NCBI RefSeq assembly: GCF_009932475.1
Contig: NZ_BJOV01000005.1
Location: 1,488,001 to 1,552,000 of the forward strand
Source of the DNA: Gordonia spumicola
GTDB lineage: Bacteria; Actinomycetota; Actinomycetes; Mycobacteriales; Mycobacteriaceae
Direction: 5' to 3'
DNA: 64,000 nucleotides
In this document: one piece after another, positions 31,756-40,494 of the stretch
Position numbering within the stretch: position 1 is the stretch's first letter
How the letters are laid out: every line of letters starts with the position of its first letter
Made by a program: the position numbers and the translations under genes
The notes under the pieces: model-generated
The model's input: the letters and a program-made list of their open reading frames with translations, nothing else
What the model was told of the DNA's origin: nothing
The model's database searches: none

Positions 31756-32200
31756 TCAGACTCCGCCGATGGTTCCGTCTGCGGCCATGACGAACCCCGG
31801 GTTGTGGACGAAGTCCCACCGGAAGCCGTCGGGGTCGGCGACGCAGGCGCTCACCCCGCCCCCACGACCGCTCGGTCGGCTCCGCGATCGAGGTGGCCCC
31901 GGCGTCGACCGCCCGCCGGTACAGGGCGGTCACGTCGGCGGCCGCCTCGACGTTGTGTCCGAGGGACATCGGCGGAGCCAGCGGCCCGTGCCCGACGTCC
32001 CCGTACTCCGTCGGCATCTCATCGACGTCCCACAGCGCCAGCATCAGCGCCGGGCCCGCCTGGACGAATGCGATGTCGTCACCGATCCGGTTGATCAGCC
32101 GGAAGCCGAGACCGTCGGTGTAGAAGGCCGCGGAGGCCCCGACGTCGCGGACGCCGAGCGTGATCGCGGTGATCGACGGGCCGGGCTGATCGAGGGTCAT
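31756..32200 (-). pseudogene. VOC-family protein gene with a one-base frameshift
   Basis: The first 110 codons encode a VOC protein (SITAITLGVRDVGASAAFYTDGLGFRLI ... GATSIAEPTERSWG). At 31859-31863 a run of five C (G on the coding strand) puts the rest out of frame. Removing one base restores SWGGVSACVADPDGFRWDF and a natural end (NPGFVMAADGTIGGV, stop at 31756). The repaired protein would be about 147 residues. This is either a recent inactivation or a homopolymer sequencing error. The start ATG 32200 has TACGTT six bases upstream. The gene is convergent with the Rieske gene, two bases away. Confidence 0.85.
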
Positions 32201-32206
32201 CTCTCG

Positions 32207-32223
32207 AACGTAGTCGCTATCGT
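32207..32223. promoter_or_regulatory. Back-to-back -10 boxes of divergent leaderless genes
   Basis: Minus strand TACGTT (32212-32207) lies six bases before ATG 32200; plus strand TATCGT (32218-32223) lies six bases before ATG 32230. The two divergent promoters fit in about 30 bp, so polymerases must exclude each other. Confidence 0.5.
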
Positions 32224-32229
32224 CGGATG

Positions 32230-32784
32230 ATGACCGGCGATGCCATGCACCCGCCCAAGCGTGAGGTGTTCGATGTCCGCGCCATGACGAACACCGACAA
32301 CAAGGGATTCGTCCGACCGGTGGAGCAGTACCGCGAGACCTCGTACGGCCTGTACATGTCGCGTACGGCCGACCATCCCCGGTTCGATCATCTCGAAGTG
32401 TGGCTCCTCCCGACGCTCGGGTTGCGCGCCAACATCTTCCACTTCGTCGACGGTCATCGGACGGGTCAGCGGCTCTACCTCGACATCGGCGAGTTCGACG
32501 GACCGGACGCCGACGGGCGATGGCATTCGACGGACTGGTATCTCGATCTCATCGACGTCCCCGGGCGTCGGCTCGAGTTGGTGGACGTCGACGAGTTGTT
32601 CGCGGCCCACGCGGCCGGATTGCTCACCACGTCGCAGTGCGAGAGCGCGGTCATGATCGCCATGCGCGCGCTCACCGGTGCGGCCGCCGTCGGCGACGTC
32701 CAGGCGTGGCTCGACGCGCAGGTCGGCGAACCCCTCACCTGGCTCGATCGAGACCAGTCGGTCATGCCAGACTGTGACGAATGA
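32230..32784 (+). CDS. DUF402 domain protein (FomD-like)
   Basis: 184 residues of the DUF402/FomD family, recognisable by TDWYLDLIDVPGRRLELVDVDELFAAHAAGLLT near the middle and RANIFHFVDG earlier. Some DUF402 proteins are nucleotide phosphohydrolases; activity here is unproven. ATG 32230 (second of two adjacent ATGs) is preferred because TATCGT lies six bases upstream. Its stop overlaps the next ATG (ATGA), so translation is coupled. Confidence 0.83.
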   Translation: MTGDAMHPPKREVFDVRAMTNTDNKGFVRPVEQYRETSYGLYMSRTADHPRFDHLEVWLLPTLGLRANIFHFVDGHRTGQRLYLDIGEFDGPDADGRWHSTDWYLDLIDVPGRRLELVDVDELFAAHAAGLLTTSQCESAVMIAMRALTGAAAVGDVQAWLDAQVGEPLTWLDRDQSVMPDCDE

Positions 32785-33623
32785 CGACGCCGCCCGGTCG
32801 ACCGTTTCCGCAACAGCCCGGAGACCACGACCAGACCCAGGTCGGCCGACCGCAGCCGAGCGCCCAGGCCTACAGTCAGTGGCCCGAGGGCCAGTCCGCG
32901 TACGGGCAGACGCCGTACAGCCACAATCCGTACGGTCAGGCGCTCTACGGTGGGCCCCAGCACGGTCAACCGGCCTATCCGACGCCCGGCGTTCCCACTC
33001 CCGGGGACAACCGCTCGATGAAGGTCGTCATCGTGATCGTCTCGGTGCTGACTGTCGCGGCGATCGCCGGGCTCATCGCGTTGTTCGCGTTCAGCGGTGA
33101 CGGCGCGGAGACCACGACGACATCGGCCTCGGTGTCCGCGACCACTTCTGCCGGCAGGGCCGCCACCGGAGCGTCCCCGGCCGTCGGGACCTGCCTGTCG
33201 GTCCGCGGATCGACGTCGGTCACGACGGTCTCCGCCGACTGCGATTCGACGGGTCGGCTGACGTACATCATCGGAGCGACGGTCGCCTCGAGTGACGCCT
33301 GCGACGACGCGCACTACCAGTTCTCGGTGATCGAGAGCGATGACGGCGGACGCACGTTGTGCCTCATCCCGAACTACCAGGTGGGACGATGCTATTCGCT
33401 GCCGCATTCGGTGGTGGGCATCGACTTGACCACATCCTCGTGCAGCCGGGGATCGACCGACAGCGTGGCGATCTTCCGGGTCACCGAGCGGACCTCGTCG
33501 GGATCGGTTCCGAACTGCTCGGGTTCGGACAGACTCCGTGCCTCTACCTACGAGATCCGGACTTCTCCGATGCAACAGGTGAGCGTCTGCCAGGAGATTC
33601 TGGGCGACTACGTCTGGCGATGA
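32781..33623 (+). CDS. Membrane-anchored eight-cysteine protein (copy 1, LppU-like)
   Basis: 280 residues. A Pro/Gln/Tyr-rich cytoplasmic N-terminus (1-75, with GQ-P-Y repeats) precedes one membrane span (about 80-103), a Thr/Ser linker and a C-terminal outer domain of about 145 residues with eight cysteines (VGTC, DCDS, ACDD, LCLIPNYQ, RCYS, SCSR, NCSG, VCQE). All eight line up with the next gene's protein. The layout resembles LppU/SCO3897-type actinobacterial proteins. Role unknown; the outer domain may bind a ligand or partner. It starts inside the DUF402 stop (ATGA). Confidence 0.8.
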   Translation: MTTPPGRPFPQQPGDHDQTQVGRPQPSAQAYSQWPEGQSAYGQTPYSHNPYGQALYGGPQHGQPAYPTPGVPTPGDNRSMKVVIVIVSVLTVAAIAGLIALFAFSGDGAETTTTSASVSATTSAGRAATGASPAVGTCLSVRGSTSVTTVSADCDSTGRLTYIIGATVASSDACDDAHYQFSVIESDDGGRTLCLIPNYQVGRCYSLPHSVVGIDLTTSSCSRGSTDSVAIFRVTERTSSGSVPNCSGSDRLRASTYEIRTSPMQQVSVCQEILGDYVWR

Positions 33624-33693
33624 CCGGTTCATCCGAACGTATGTCACACTTCTGGATGAATCTCTCATCTGACACACAGGAAAGTTCATCGAT

Positions 33694-34500
33694 ATGACGA
33701 CGCCCCCGCCCGGCCAGCCGGGACAGCCGAGCGCACCCGGCAATCCGTTCGGCGCCCAAGGCCAGCCGCTCCCCGAGCAGCCGGGCCAGCCGGTGTACGG
33801 ACAGCCGACCCCCGCCCCGACCGGCGCGTACGGTGCCGGACCCGGCCAGCCGTTCGCCGGTCAGCCCCAGCCCGGTCAGCCCCAGCCCGGCGGGTTCCCG
33901 CCGGTCCCGCAGCCGCCTCGCCAGAGCCAGCTCAAGCGCATCCTCATCCCGATCGGCGTCCTCGCGGCCGTCATCGTGGTCGGGATCGTCGCGACGCAGG
34001 TCTTCAAGGACAAGGACAGCGGCACCAGCGTCGATTCGAGCCCGGTCGGGTCGTGCATCACGGTGTCGAGCACCGACAGCTCGATGAATGTCGAGACGAA
34101 GAAGGCGGACTGCGACGACACTTCGACGTTCACCTACATCGTCGGAGCCACGCTCGGATCGAGCGACGAGTGCAAGAACGCCGGCTACGACTCGTACGTC
34201 TACGAGTACGGCTCCGGTGCGAGCGACAACGTCTCGTGCCTGATCCCGAACTATCAGCGCAACAGTTGCTACAAGGAGAACTCGATCTCGATGGGGATGA
34301 ACCTCGAGACCGTGTCCTGCTCGGAGACGTCGTCGATGATGACCGCGATCTACGAGATCACCGAACGGGCGGACTCCTCGACGGCGCCGAACTGCACCGA
34401 CTCTGCCAAGCAGAAGCAGCTCAACTACCAGATCCGCACCGACCCGGCCAAGAGCATCTCGTTCTGCGCCGAGATCAAGGGTGACTACACCTGGCAGTGA
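33694..34500 (+). CDS. Membrane-anchored eight-cysteine protein (copy 2, LppU-like)
   Basis: 268 residues, paralogue of the preceding protein. The N-terminal 85 residues are Pro/Gly/Gln-rich (GQPGQP, GQPQPGQPQPGG), followed by a membrane span (about 89-108) and an outer domain with the same eight cysteines, sharing TYIVGAT, CLIPNYQ, CY and YEIT/TERA-like segments with copy 1. It ends at a strong terminator (34518-34558). Tandem duplication after which the tails diverged is the likely origin. Confidence 0.8.
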   Translation: MTTPPPGQPGQPSAPGNPFGAQGQPLPEQPGQPVYGQPTPAPTGAYGAGPGQPFAGQPQPGQPQPGGFPPVPQPPRQSQLKRILIPIGVLAAVIVVGIVATQVFKDKDSGTSVDSSPVGSCITVSSTDSSMNVETKKADCDDTSTFTYIVGATLGSSDECKNAGYDSYVYEYGSGASDNVSCLIPNYQRNSCYKENSISMGMNLETVSCSETSSMMTAIYEITERADSSTAPNCTDSAKQKQLNYQIRTDPAKSISFCAEIKGDYTWQ

Positions 34501-34517
34501 TCCCACCGCCCGTTCGT

Positions 34518-34558
34518 CGCACGGTCCCGGCGCCATCGCGCCGGGACCGTGCGCTTTT
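34518..34558 (+). terminator. Rho-independent terminator
   Basis: Perfect 16-bp stem (34518-34533 with 34538-34553), 4-nt loop CATC, then C and four T. It ends the transcript of the twin eight-cysteine genes, 18 nt after the stop. Confidence 0.9.
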
Positions 34559-34573
34559 CTATCACATATACAG

Positions 34574-34579
34574 TAGAAT
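34574..34579 (+). promoter_or_regulatory. -10 box of SNF2/SWIM operon
   Basis: TAGAAT just after the terminator, in an AT-rich patch; it gives a leader of about 35 nt to the GGAGGA ribosome site at 34608-34613. Confidence 0.5.
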
Positions 34580-34619
34580 GCGCGTTCCGCCCGCCACACG
34601 TCGATCTGGAGGAAGCATC

Positions 34620-36392
34620 CTGCCCGCTCCGACCCCCTCCGTGAACGCCACCTATCTGACTGACCGTCATGCCTTCGCGATATGGACAGGTGAGGAGCCC
34701 GCACCGGACACCCCTGCCCTCCGGATACCTCTGCCCGTCGGTTTCGGTCGAGACCGGACGCTGGTGGCGTCCGCCGTCGCGCATCGGATCGTGGACGTCG
34801 CGGATCTCCCCGACGGCCGCTCCGCGTCCTTGACCGCGTGGCGCACGATCCGGGACGATCCGGCGTCCGACGAACGACTGCCTGCGTCGGCGCACGCCGT
34901 CCTCAACGCTGTCGGCGACGCCGTCACCTCGGAAGCCTATGCGCGCCAGACGTTCTCGGCGACCGTCGCCGCGCGGGCCGATCTCGCCGCGCGTCTCACC
35001 GCCGACCTGCGCCCATACCAGCTGCGGGGGATCTCGTGGCTCGACGAGGTCTGTTCGGACGGCGGCGGCGTACTCGCCGATGAGATGGGCCTCGGCAAGA
35101 CACTGCAGGCGATCGGACATCTCGCGCTGCGGTCATCGGGTCCCAGCCTGGTGGTCGGGCCGACCGGTCTCGTCACGAACTGGCTCCGCGAGATCCGCCG
35201 ATGGGCACCCGATTCGCTGCGGGCCGCCGACTATCGCGGGGGTCCGCTCCCCGACCTCGACGCCGATGTGCCGACTATCGTCGTAACGGGTTACCCCATG
35301 CTGCGCCGTCACACCGAGGCGCTGGCGTCGGTCCCGTGGTCGCGCGTCGTGTTCGACGAGGCTCAGGCGTTGAAGAACTCGCGGACGCAGGTGTCGAAGG
35401 CTGCCCGTCGCCTCCGCGCGGACGCGACGATCGCGCTGACCGGCACGCCGGTCGAGAACTCGCTGGACGAGCTGTGGTCGCTGCTGAATCTCGTCGCTCC
35501 CGTCGAGTTCGGCAACCGGGCCCTGTTCCGCAGGCGGTACGCGTCGCCGATCCTCGCCGGGTCGTCGGACGCGAAACTCCGGTTGCACGACGCGATCTCG
35601 GGTCGAGTCCTGAGGCGGACCAAGGCCGACGTGGCGGCGAACCTGGGTCCGAAGATCCACTCCGACGTGGAGTGCGACCTGTCGGACGAGCAGGGCCGAC
35701 TCTACGATGCGATCCTCGACCGGGCGGAGGACGACGGGTTCGGTGACGGCATCGGCAGGCGCGGCGCGATCCTCGCGGCCCTGACCAGGTTGAAGCAGGT
35801 GTGCAATCATCCGACGCTGGTCGGAGCCGGACGTCCGGACGATCTCGAGGGACGTTCGGGCAAACTCGACGTCGCGACCGACATCGTCGTCACGAATCTT
35901 GAGAACGACTGCCCGACAGTCGTGTTCACGCAGTACCGCGAGACGGGCGATCTGTTGGCCGCGCACTTGGGCTCCGTGCTCGACGCTCCGGTCCCGTTCC
36001 TCCACGGCGGGCTGTCTCGCGCCGACCGTGACCGGATCGTCGACGACTACCAGGCGGGCCACGGCTGCGGCGTCCTCGTCGCGAGTCTGAAGGCGGCAGG
36101 CACCGGTCTGACGTTGACCCGTGCCGCCGACGTCGTCCACTTCGACCGCTGGTGGAATCCCGCCGTCGAAGCGCAGGCCACCGACCGTGTGCACCGGATC
36201 GGTCAGGACCGGGTCGTCACCGTCACCACTCTCACGAGCGCGGGCACCGTCGAAGAGCACATCGCGGCGATGCACGACCGCAAGTCGGCGCTCGACCTCG
36301 ACGCGGACGCCGGAGCCCTGTCCCTCCTGACGGACCTGTCCGACGACCGGCTGATCGAAGTGCTGCGCCGCAATCGTCAGGAGACCGCATGA
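34620..36392 (+). CDS. SNF2-family DEAD/DEAH ATPase (HelZ-like, short)
   Basis: 590 residues with a complete Swi2/Snf2 motor: motif I DEMGLGKT (154-161), motif II DEAQ (246-249), motif III LTGTPVEN, the VLRRTKADV block, and C-terminal motifs FTQYRETGDLL, SLKAAGTGLTLTRAADVVHFDRWWNPAVEAQATDRVHRIGQ. It translocates on double-stranded DNA by family knowledge. It lacks the long N-terminal region of larger bacterial HelZ proteins. The start is uncertain: GGAGGA lies 7 nt before a CTG at 34620; GTG 34641 is the alternative. The ATG at 34578 overlaps the -10 box and is unlikely. The stop overlaps the SWIM gene (ATGA). Confidence 0.88.
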   Translation: MPAPTPSVNATYLTDRHAFAIWTGEEPAPDTPALRIPLPVGFGRDRTLVASAVAHRIVDVADLPDGRSASLTAWRTIRDDPASDERLPASAHAVLNAVGDAVTSEAYARQTFSATVAARADLAARLTADLRPYQLRGISWLDEVCSDGGGVLADEMGLGKTLQAIGHLALRSSGPSLVVGPTGLVTNWLREIRRWAPDSLRAADYRGGPLPDLDADVPTIVVTGYPMLRRHTEALASVPWSRVVFDEAQALKNSRTQVSKAARRLRADATIALTGTPVENSLDELWSLLNLVAPVEFGNRALFRRRYASPILAGSSDAKLRLHDAISGRVLRRTKADVAANLGPKIHSDVECDLSDEQGRLYDAILDRAEDDGFGDGIGRRGAILAALTRLKQVCNHPTLVGAGRPDDLEGRSGKLDVATDIVVTNLENDCPTVVFTQYRETGDLLAAHLGSVLDAPVPFLHGGLSRADRDRIVDDYQAGHGCGVLVASLKAAGTGLTLTRAADVVHFDRWWNPAVEAQATDRVHRIGQDRVVTVTTLTSAGTVEEHIAAMHDRKSALDLDADAGALSLLTDLSDDRLIEVLRRNRQETA

Positions 36393-36931
36393 CCAACCCG
36401 AACGCCGAGTACGGCTACACCCGATGGGGCCGAGACTTCTTGCGGCTCGTCGAACCGACGTCGATCACCAGACCCGAACCGATGCTCCCCCGAGCCCGCA
36501 GCCTGGCGCGCACCGCCGTGTCGGCCGTCGTCGTCGAGGGCCGGTTGATCCGTGGGACCGTCGCGCGCGGCGGGTCGGCGTCTGTCGCCTACCTCGAGTT
36601 CGCGCCGATGGAACGGGCGGTCGCAGACCGTCTCACGTCCATCGTCGGACCGTCGCCGACGGCAGCCGCGCTGACCGACGATGCGCACCGAGCACTGGCC
36701 TGCACACCCGAGCTGACTGTCGTCGACTGCTCGTGTTCGGCCCGAACTGCGCGCTGCATCCACGTCCTGACGCTCCTGTACGAGACCGTTCGCAGGGTTG
36801 ACGAGAACCCCGTCGTCGCCCTCCAGCTGACCGGGTTCCACGACGCGTCCGACGCCCCCGTCGAATCATCGGCGATCCCGCGCTGGACCCCGCTCTCCGC
36901 CCTCGACCCGCAGCGGTTCTACGACGCGTAG
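36389..36931 (+). CDS. SWIM zinc-finger protein paired with SNF2 ATPase
   Basis: 180 residues. The SWIM motif is DCSCSARTARCIHV, with Cys114, Cys116, Cys123 and His125 as zinc ligands. The N-terminus (YGYTRWGRDFLRLVEP) matches the start of SWIM partners of bacterial SNF2 proteins. It overlaps the ATPase stop by ATGA, so the two are made together and probably act as a complex on DNA. The 3' end overlaps the convergent propeller gene by 13 nt. Confidence 0.85.
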   Translation: MTNPNAEYGYTRWGRDFLRLVEPTSITRPEPMLPRARSLARTAVSAVVVEGRLIRGTVARGGSASVAYLEFAPMERAVADRLTSIVGPSPTAAALTDDAHRALACTPELTVVDCSCSARTARCIHVLTLLYETVRRVDENPVVALQLTGFHDASDAPVESSAIPRWTPLSALDPQRFYDA

Positions 36932-38359
36932 CGCGCGATGGAGGGCGTACCAGTCTGCTCCATGAGGAACAGGAATGGCCCGGCCGTCGTCCATGTCGAC
37001 TCGTGATCGGCGGGTCTCAGGGTCCATTCCTGTCTGGCGGTTCGTACGTCGATCGCGGTCAGCCACGGAACGTTCGGCACCTGGTCGATTCTCGGGTCTC
37101 CGGTGAACAGGATCCGGTCACCGTCGAACGCGACAGCGTGGCGGCCGAACCCGATCGTGGTGATCTCCTTCCCGACGCCAGTTCCGGAATCGACGATCCC
37201 CCACGATCGCTTGTACCCGTCGGCCGAGTACGCGTCGTCGGTGTTCGTCATCAAGAACCTGTCCCCGACGGGACGGACCGAGTCGAAGCGACCGTCGACG
37301 ATCCACCGCACATCGGAGGTGTCGGCCGACGCGACCCCGAGGGCGGGGTTCCCGACGCGGAGCACTGGAAGCTGGTCCCTACGGGACACCGCGCTGCCGT
37401 CCCACGCGCTGTACGTCGCCAACTGCCAACCGTCCAAGACTCCCGTTCGCCGACCTCGGGCGTCGAAGAACTCGACGCGGGAATCGATCGTGAAACGTCC
37501 GGTTCCGATCGCGAATCCGCCGTCGTACAGGAGGAACAGATCGCGACCGCTTCGACTGGTGTGGATCTGCTCGCCGGATTCCGCGTTGTAGATCGAGAAA
37601 CCGTGGCCTTTGACGTCCTGGACTGCGACCGTGTCGGCACCGATCGCAGCCTGCATCTCGATGTGGTTGACCGGAAGGTCCAGCGACCATCGCTCATCGC
37701 CGTCCGCGGTGAAACCGACAATCCTGCCTCGCTGGTCTGGCAGATCTACCGACGACATGATCGTTGTGACCACACCGGCTCCGGGACGCATCTCGGACGG
37801 TATGCCGATACGGGCAGTGCCGACCACCACAACGACAAAACCGTCGCCTGCCGCAGCGATCGTCGAGTAACCAGGCAGGCGAATCACCCGCGATGCGATC
37901 TCGTCGCCTGTGCGCACGTCGAGGACGTCCACTTTCGTCGCGACAGCGCCGTCGATCCGGACGTTGCTCGCACACGCCAATCGTCCGCGGGCACCGATGG
38001 CGCACCGCTGACCGTCGGACAGCCTCGGATGCTTCCAGAGAGTCCGGCCGGTCCTCGCATCGACACCCAACGGTTGCCGCCTTGTGCCCCAATTCTTGCG
38101 GAACTCCGTGTACGACTACGACTCCGCGGCCGTACGCCTCGACATTGAGCCTCCAGATGGCGACGTCGTCACCGAACAGGTCCGCCGCAGTCTGCCGCCA
38201 CTGTTCGGTCGGAGCGTCGGGCATCGACTCGACGAGGCTGTTTCCCGACCTAGTCGGCTCCTCGGCACACCCCCGCGGCCACACGACGACTGCCGCCACC
38301 ATGATCAGGACGACCATGAGCACCACGACGACTGCGGGCAAACGCGGTTTCACCGACAT
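36919..38359 (-). pseudogene. Membrane-anchored PQQ-like beta-propeller protein, frameshifted
   Basis: Two frames join into one protein. The first (ATG 38359) gives a signal-anchor (LPAVVVVLMVVLIMVAAVVVW) and about 80 residues. The second, open from about 38118 to the stop at 36919, continues with SYTEFRKNWGTRRQPLGVDARTGRTLWKH and blade-like repeats (VDLPDQRGRIVGFTADGD, IYNAESGEQIHTS, AIDVRTARQEWTL). The shift falls in 38110-38122, a tandem TACGAC-TACGAC. A stop (TAG) lies just before the second frame, so read-through without a shift is impossible. The total would be about 479 residues. Real inactivation or sequence error cannot be told apart. The ligand is unknown. Confidence 0.82.
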
Positions 38360-38466
38360 GTCCCCCATCCAATCATCCGAACGGGCCACTCGCCGGACGA
38401 TCAGGGTGTCGCATGCTTGCTGAGGTGCCACTCGCGCGAGCATCGATCTCTGACACACTGGCAGGC

Positions 38467-39378
38467 GTGATCAGAGTGGGACTCACCGGCGGAATCGGCG
38501 CGGGCAAATCGACTGTGGCGAAGACATTCATCGAGCGCGGGGCGTATCACGTCGACGCCGACAAGATCGCGCGTGAAGTGGTCGCCCCCGGAACTCCCGG
38601 TTTGGCTCAGCTCGTCGAGGCGTTCGGCCAGGGGATCCTCGATGCGGACGGTGCGCTCGATCGTCCCGCGCTCGCCGCGAAAGCCTTCGTCGACGACGAG
38701 TCCAGGCAGAAGCTGAACGGCATCACCCACCCGCTGATCGGTGCGCGCACTCAAGAACTGACCGACGCGGCGCCCGCCGACGCGATCATCCTGCACGACG
38801 TCCCGCTTCTCGTCGAGGGCCACATGGCGCCGTTCTATCACCTCGTCGCCGTCGTCCACGCGGATGCCGACGTGCGTTTCGATCGGCTGACGACGCTCCG
38901 CGGCATGGACGCCGACGACGCTCGCGCCCGTATCGCGGCGCAGGCGACAGACGAGCAGCGCCGTGCCGTCGCCGACGTCTGGCTCGACAACACCGGCACC
39001 CAGGAAGCTCTCGCCGCCCAGGCCCTGGCCGTGTGGAACGACCGCTTGATCCCCCTGCGCGACAACGTGGCCGCCGGAGTCGCCGCCGCACTCCCGACCG
39101 AGGTCGTCGACTACGACCCCACGTGGGCCGCCCTCGGCGCACGCGTAGTGAACCGCGTGTGGGCCCTCGTCGGCGGAAACGCCGGCAGCGTGACCCACGT
39201 CGGGCCGACGGCCACCGAAGGAACGTCCGCGGTCCCCGTGATCGACATCGCCGTCACCTCGACGGCCGACGTATCCGACGCCCTCGCGGCCGGCGGCTTT
39301 CCGTCCGTCGAACCCGGCGTCCACGTGAGCGCCGACCCCGGTCGTGCCGTGCGTATCGCAGTCACGCCGACGGACTGA
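38467..39378 (+). CDS. coaE: Dephospho-CoA kinase with shortened C-terminal extension
   Basis: 303 residues. The kinase (1-200) phosphorylates dephospho-CoA in the last step of coenzyme A synthesis: P-loop GLTGGIGAGKST (6-17), YHVDADKIAREVVAPG, HDVPLLVEG. Residues 205-303 (VDYDPTWAALGARVVNRVWALVGG...) look like a shortened relative of the GrpB/UPF0157 domain fused to mycobacterial CoaE; the GSTAVPG-like centre is absent. GTG 38467 begins VIRVGLTGG, the normal N-terminus. CACACT seven bases upstream may be a weak -10 for a leaderless mRNA. It is on the strand opposite to uvrB and rpsA, unlike in Mycobacterium. Confidence 0.95.
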   Translation: MIRVGLTGGIGAGKSTVAKTFIERGAYHVDADKIAREVVAPGTPGLAQLVEAFGQGILDADGALDRPALAAKAFVDDESRQKLNGITHPLIGARTQELTDAAPADAIILHDVPLLVEGHMAPFYHLVAVVHADADVRFDRLTTLRGMDADDARARIAAQATDEQRRAVADVWLDNTGTQEALAAQALAVWNDRLIPLRDNVAAGVAAALPTEVVDYDPTWAALGARVVNRVWALVGGNAGSVTHVGPTATEGTSAVPVIDIAVTSTADVSDALAAGGFPSVEPGVHVSADPGRAVRIAVTPTD

Positions 39379-39413
39379 CCACCTCCCGGAGCGCACCCAA
39401 CCCGCTCTACCGA

Positions 39414-39449
39414 GCGACCCCACCTGCTCCTTTGAGCAGGTGGGGTCGC
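39414..39449. terminator. Bidirectional hairpin terminator
   Basis: Perfect 16-bp stem (39414-39429 with 39434-39449), loop CTTT, between convergent coaE and the aldolase gene (stop at 39463). Confidence 0.8.
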
Positions 39450-39462
39450 GAATGGCGAAGCG

Positions 39463-40494
39463 CTACGAGGCGGCGGCCTCGGCGTTGTCGCGTTCCTCGA
39501 CGAGGGTGAGGGCGATGTCGACGATCATGTCCTCCTGGCCGCCGACGAGTCGACGCTCGCCGCAGACCGTGAGGATGTCGCGGACGTCGAGCTCGTAGCG
39601 GCGCGCGGCCGCCTCGGCGTGCCGCAGGAACGACGAGTAGACGCCCGCGTAGCCCAGGGTCAGCGTCTCGCGGTCCACGCGCACCGGGCGGTCCTGCAGC
39701 GGGCGGACGATGTCGTCGGCCGCGTCCTCGAGCTTGTTGAGGTCGCAGCCGTGCTCGAAGCCCGACAGGTTCGCGACGGCGACGAACGGCTCGATCGGGC
39801 AGTTGCCCGCACCGGCGCCATGACCGGCGAGCGACGCGTCGACGCGGTACACGCCGTTCTCGACGGCGACGACGGAGTTCGCGACCGACATCGACAGGTT
39901 CTCGTGCGCGTGGATGCCGATCTGTGTCTCCGGGTCCAGCACGTCGCGGTACGCCTTCACGCGGGCGACCACGTCGTTCATGGTGAGACGACCGCCGGAA
40001 TCGGTGATGTACACGCAGTGCGCGCCGTACGACTCCATCAGCTTGGCCTGCTGCGCGAGCTTCTCCGGCTCCGACATGTGCGAGAGCATCAGGAAGCCCG
40101 ACACGTCCATGCCGATCTCGCGCGCGGCCGCGATGTGCTGAGCGGAGACGTCGGCCTCGGTGCAGTGCGTGGCGACGCGGACCGAGCGGACCCCGAGGTC
40201 CCAGGCGCGCTGGAGGTGTTCGACGGTGCCGACGCCCGGGAGCAGCAGCGTGGTCAGACGGGCGTTCTTGAGAACGCTCGCGGCCGCCTCGATCCACTCC
40301 CAGTCGGTGTTCGAACCGGGGCCGTAGTTCACCGAACCGCCCGCGAGACCGTCGCCGTGCGCCACCTCGATGGCGTCGACGCCCGCATCGTCGAGGGCGC
40401 TGACGATGCGCTTGACGTCGTCGGTGCTGATCTGGTGGCGGATGGCGTGCATGCCGTCACGCAGGGTGACGTCCTGGACGAAGATCTTGGTCAT
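39463..40494 (-). CDS. dmpG: 4-hydroxy-2-oxovalerate aldolase
   Basis: 343-residue DRE-TIM metallolyase: [17 protein letters not shown] at the front, [13 protein letters not shown] and the [17 protein letters not shown] segment with metal ligands, and a C-terminal communication domain. It splits 4-hydroxy-2-oxo acids to pyruvate and an aldehyde, the last step of meta-cleavage degradation. It pairs with the acylating aldehyde dehydrogenase encoded just upstream (ATGA overlap), which takes the aldehyde through an internal tunnel. In steroid degraders the same enzyme is HsaF; sequence alone does not separate the roles. Confidence 0.95.
   Translation of the reverse strand: MTKIFVQDVTLRDGMHAIRHQISTDDVKRIVSALDDAGVDAIEVAHGDGLAGGSVNYGPGSNTDWEWIEAAASVLKNARLTTLLLPGVGTVEHLQRAWDLGVRSVRVATHCTEADVSAQHIAAAREIGMDVSGFLMLSHMSEPEKLAQQAKLMESYGAHCVYITDSGGRLTMNDVVARVKAYRDVLDPETQIGIHAHENLSMSVANSVVAVENGVYRVDASLAGHGAGAGNCPIEPFVAVANLSGFEHGCDLNKLEDAADDIVRPLQDRPVRVDRETLTLGYAGVYSSFLRHAEAAARRYELDVRDILTVCGERRLVGGQEDMIVDIALTLVEERDNAEAAAS

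Noticed and set aside
38360..38466. Extra start for coaE at 38413
   Set aside because: The 18 upstream residues have no counterpart in CoaE and the P-loop spacing fits GTG 38467.
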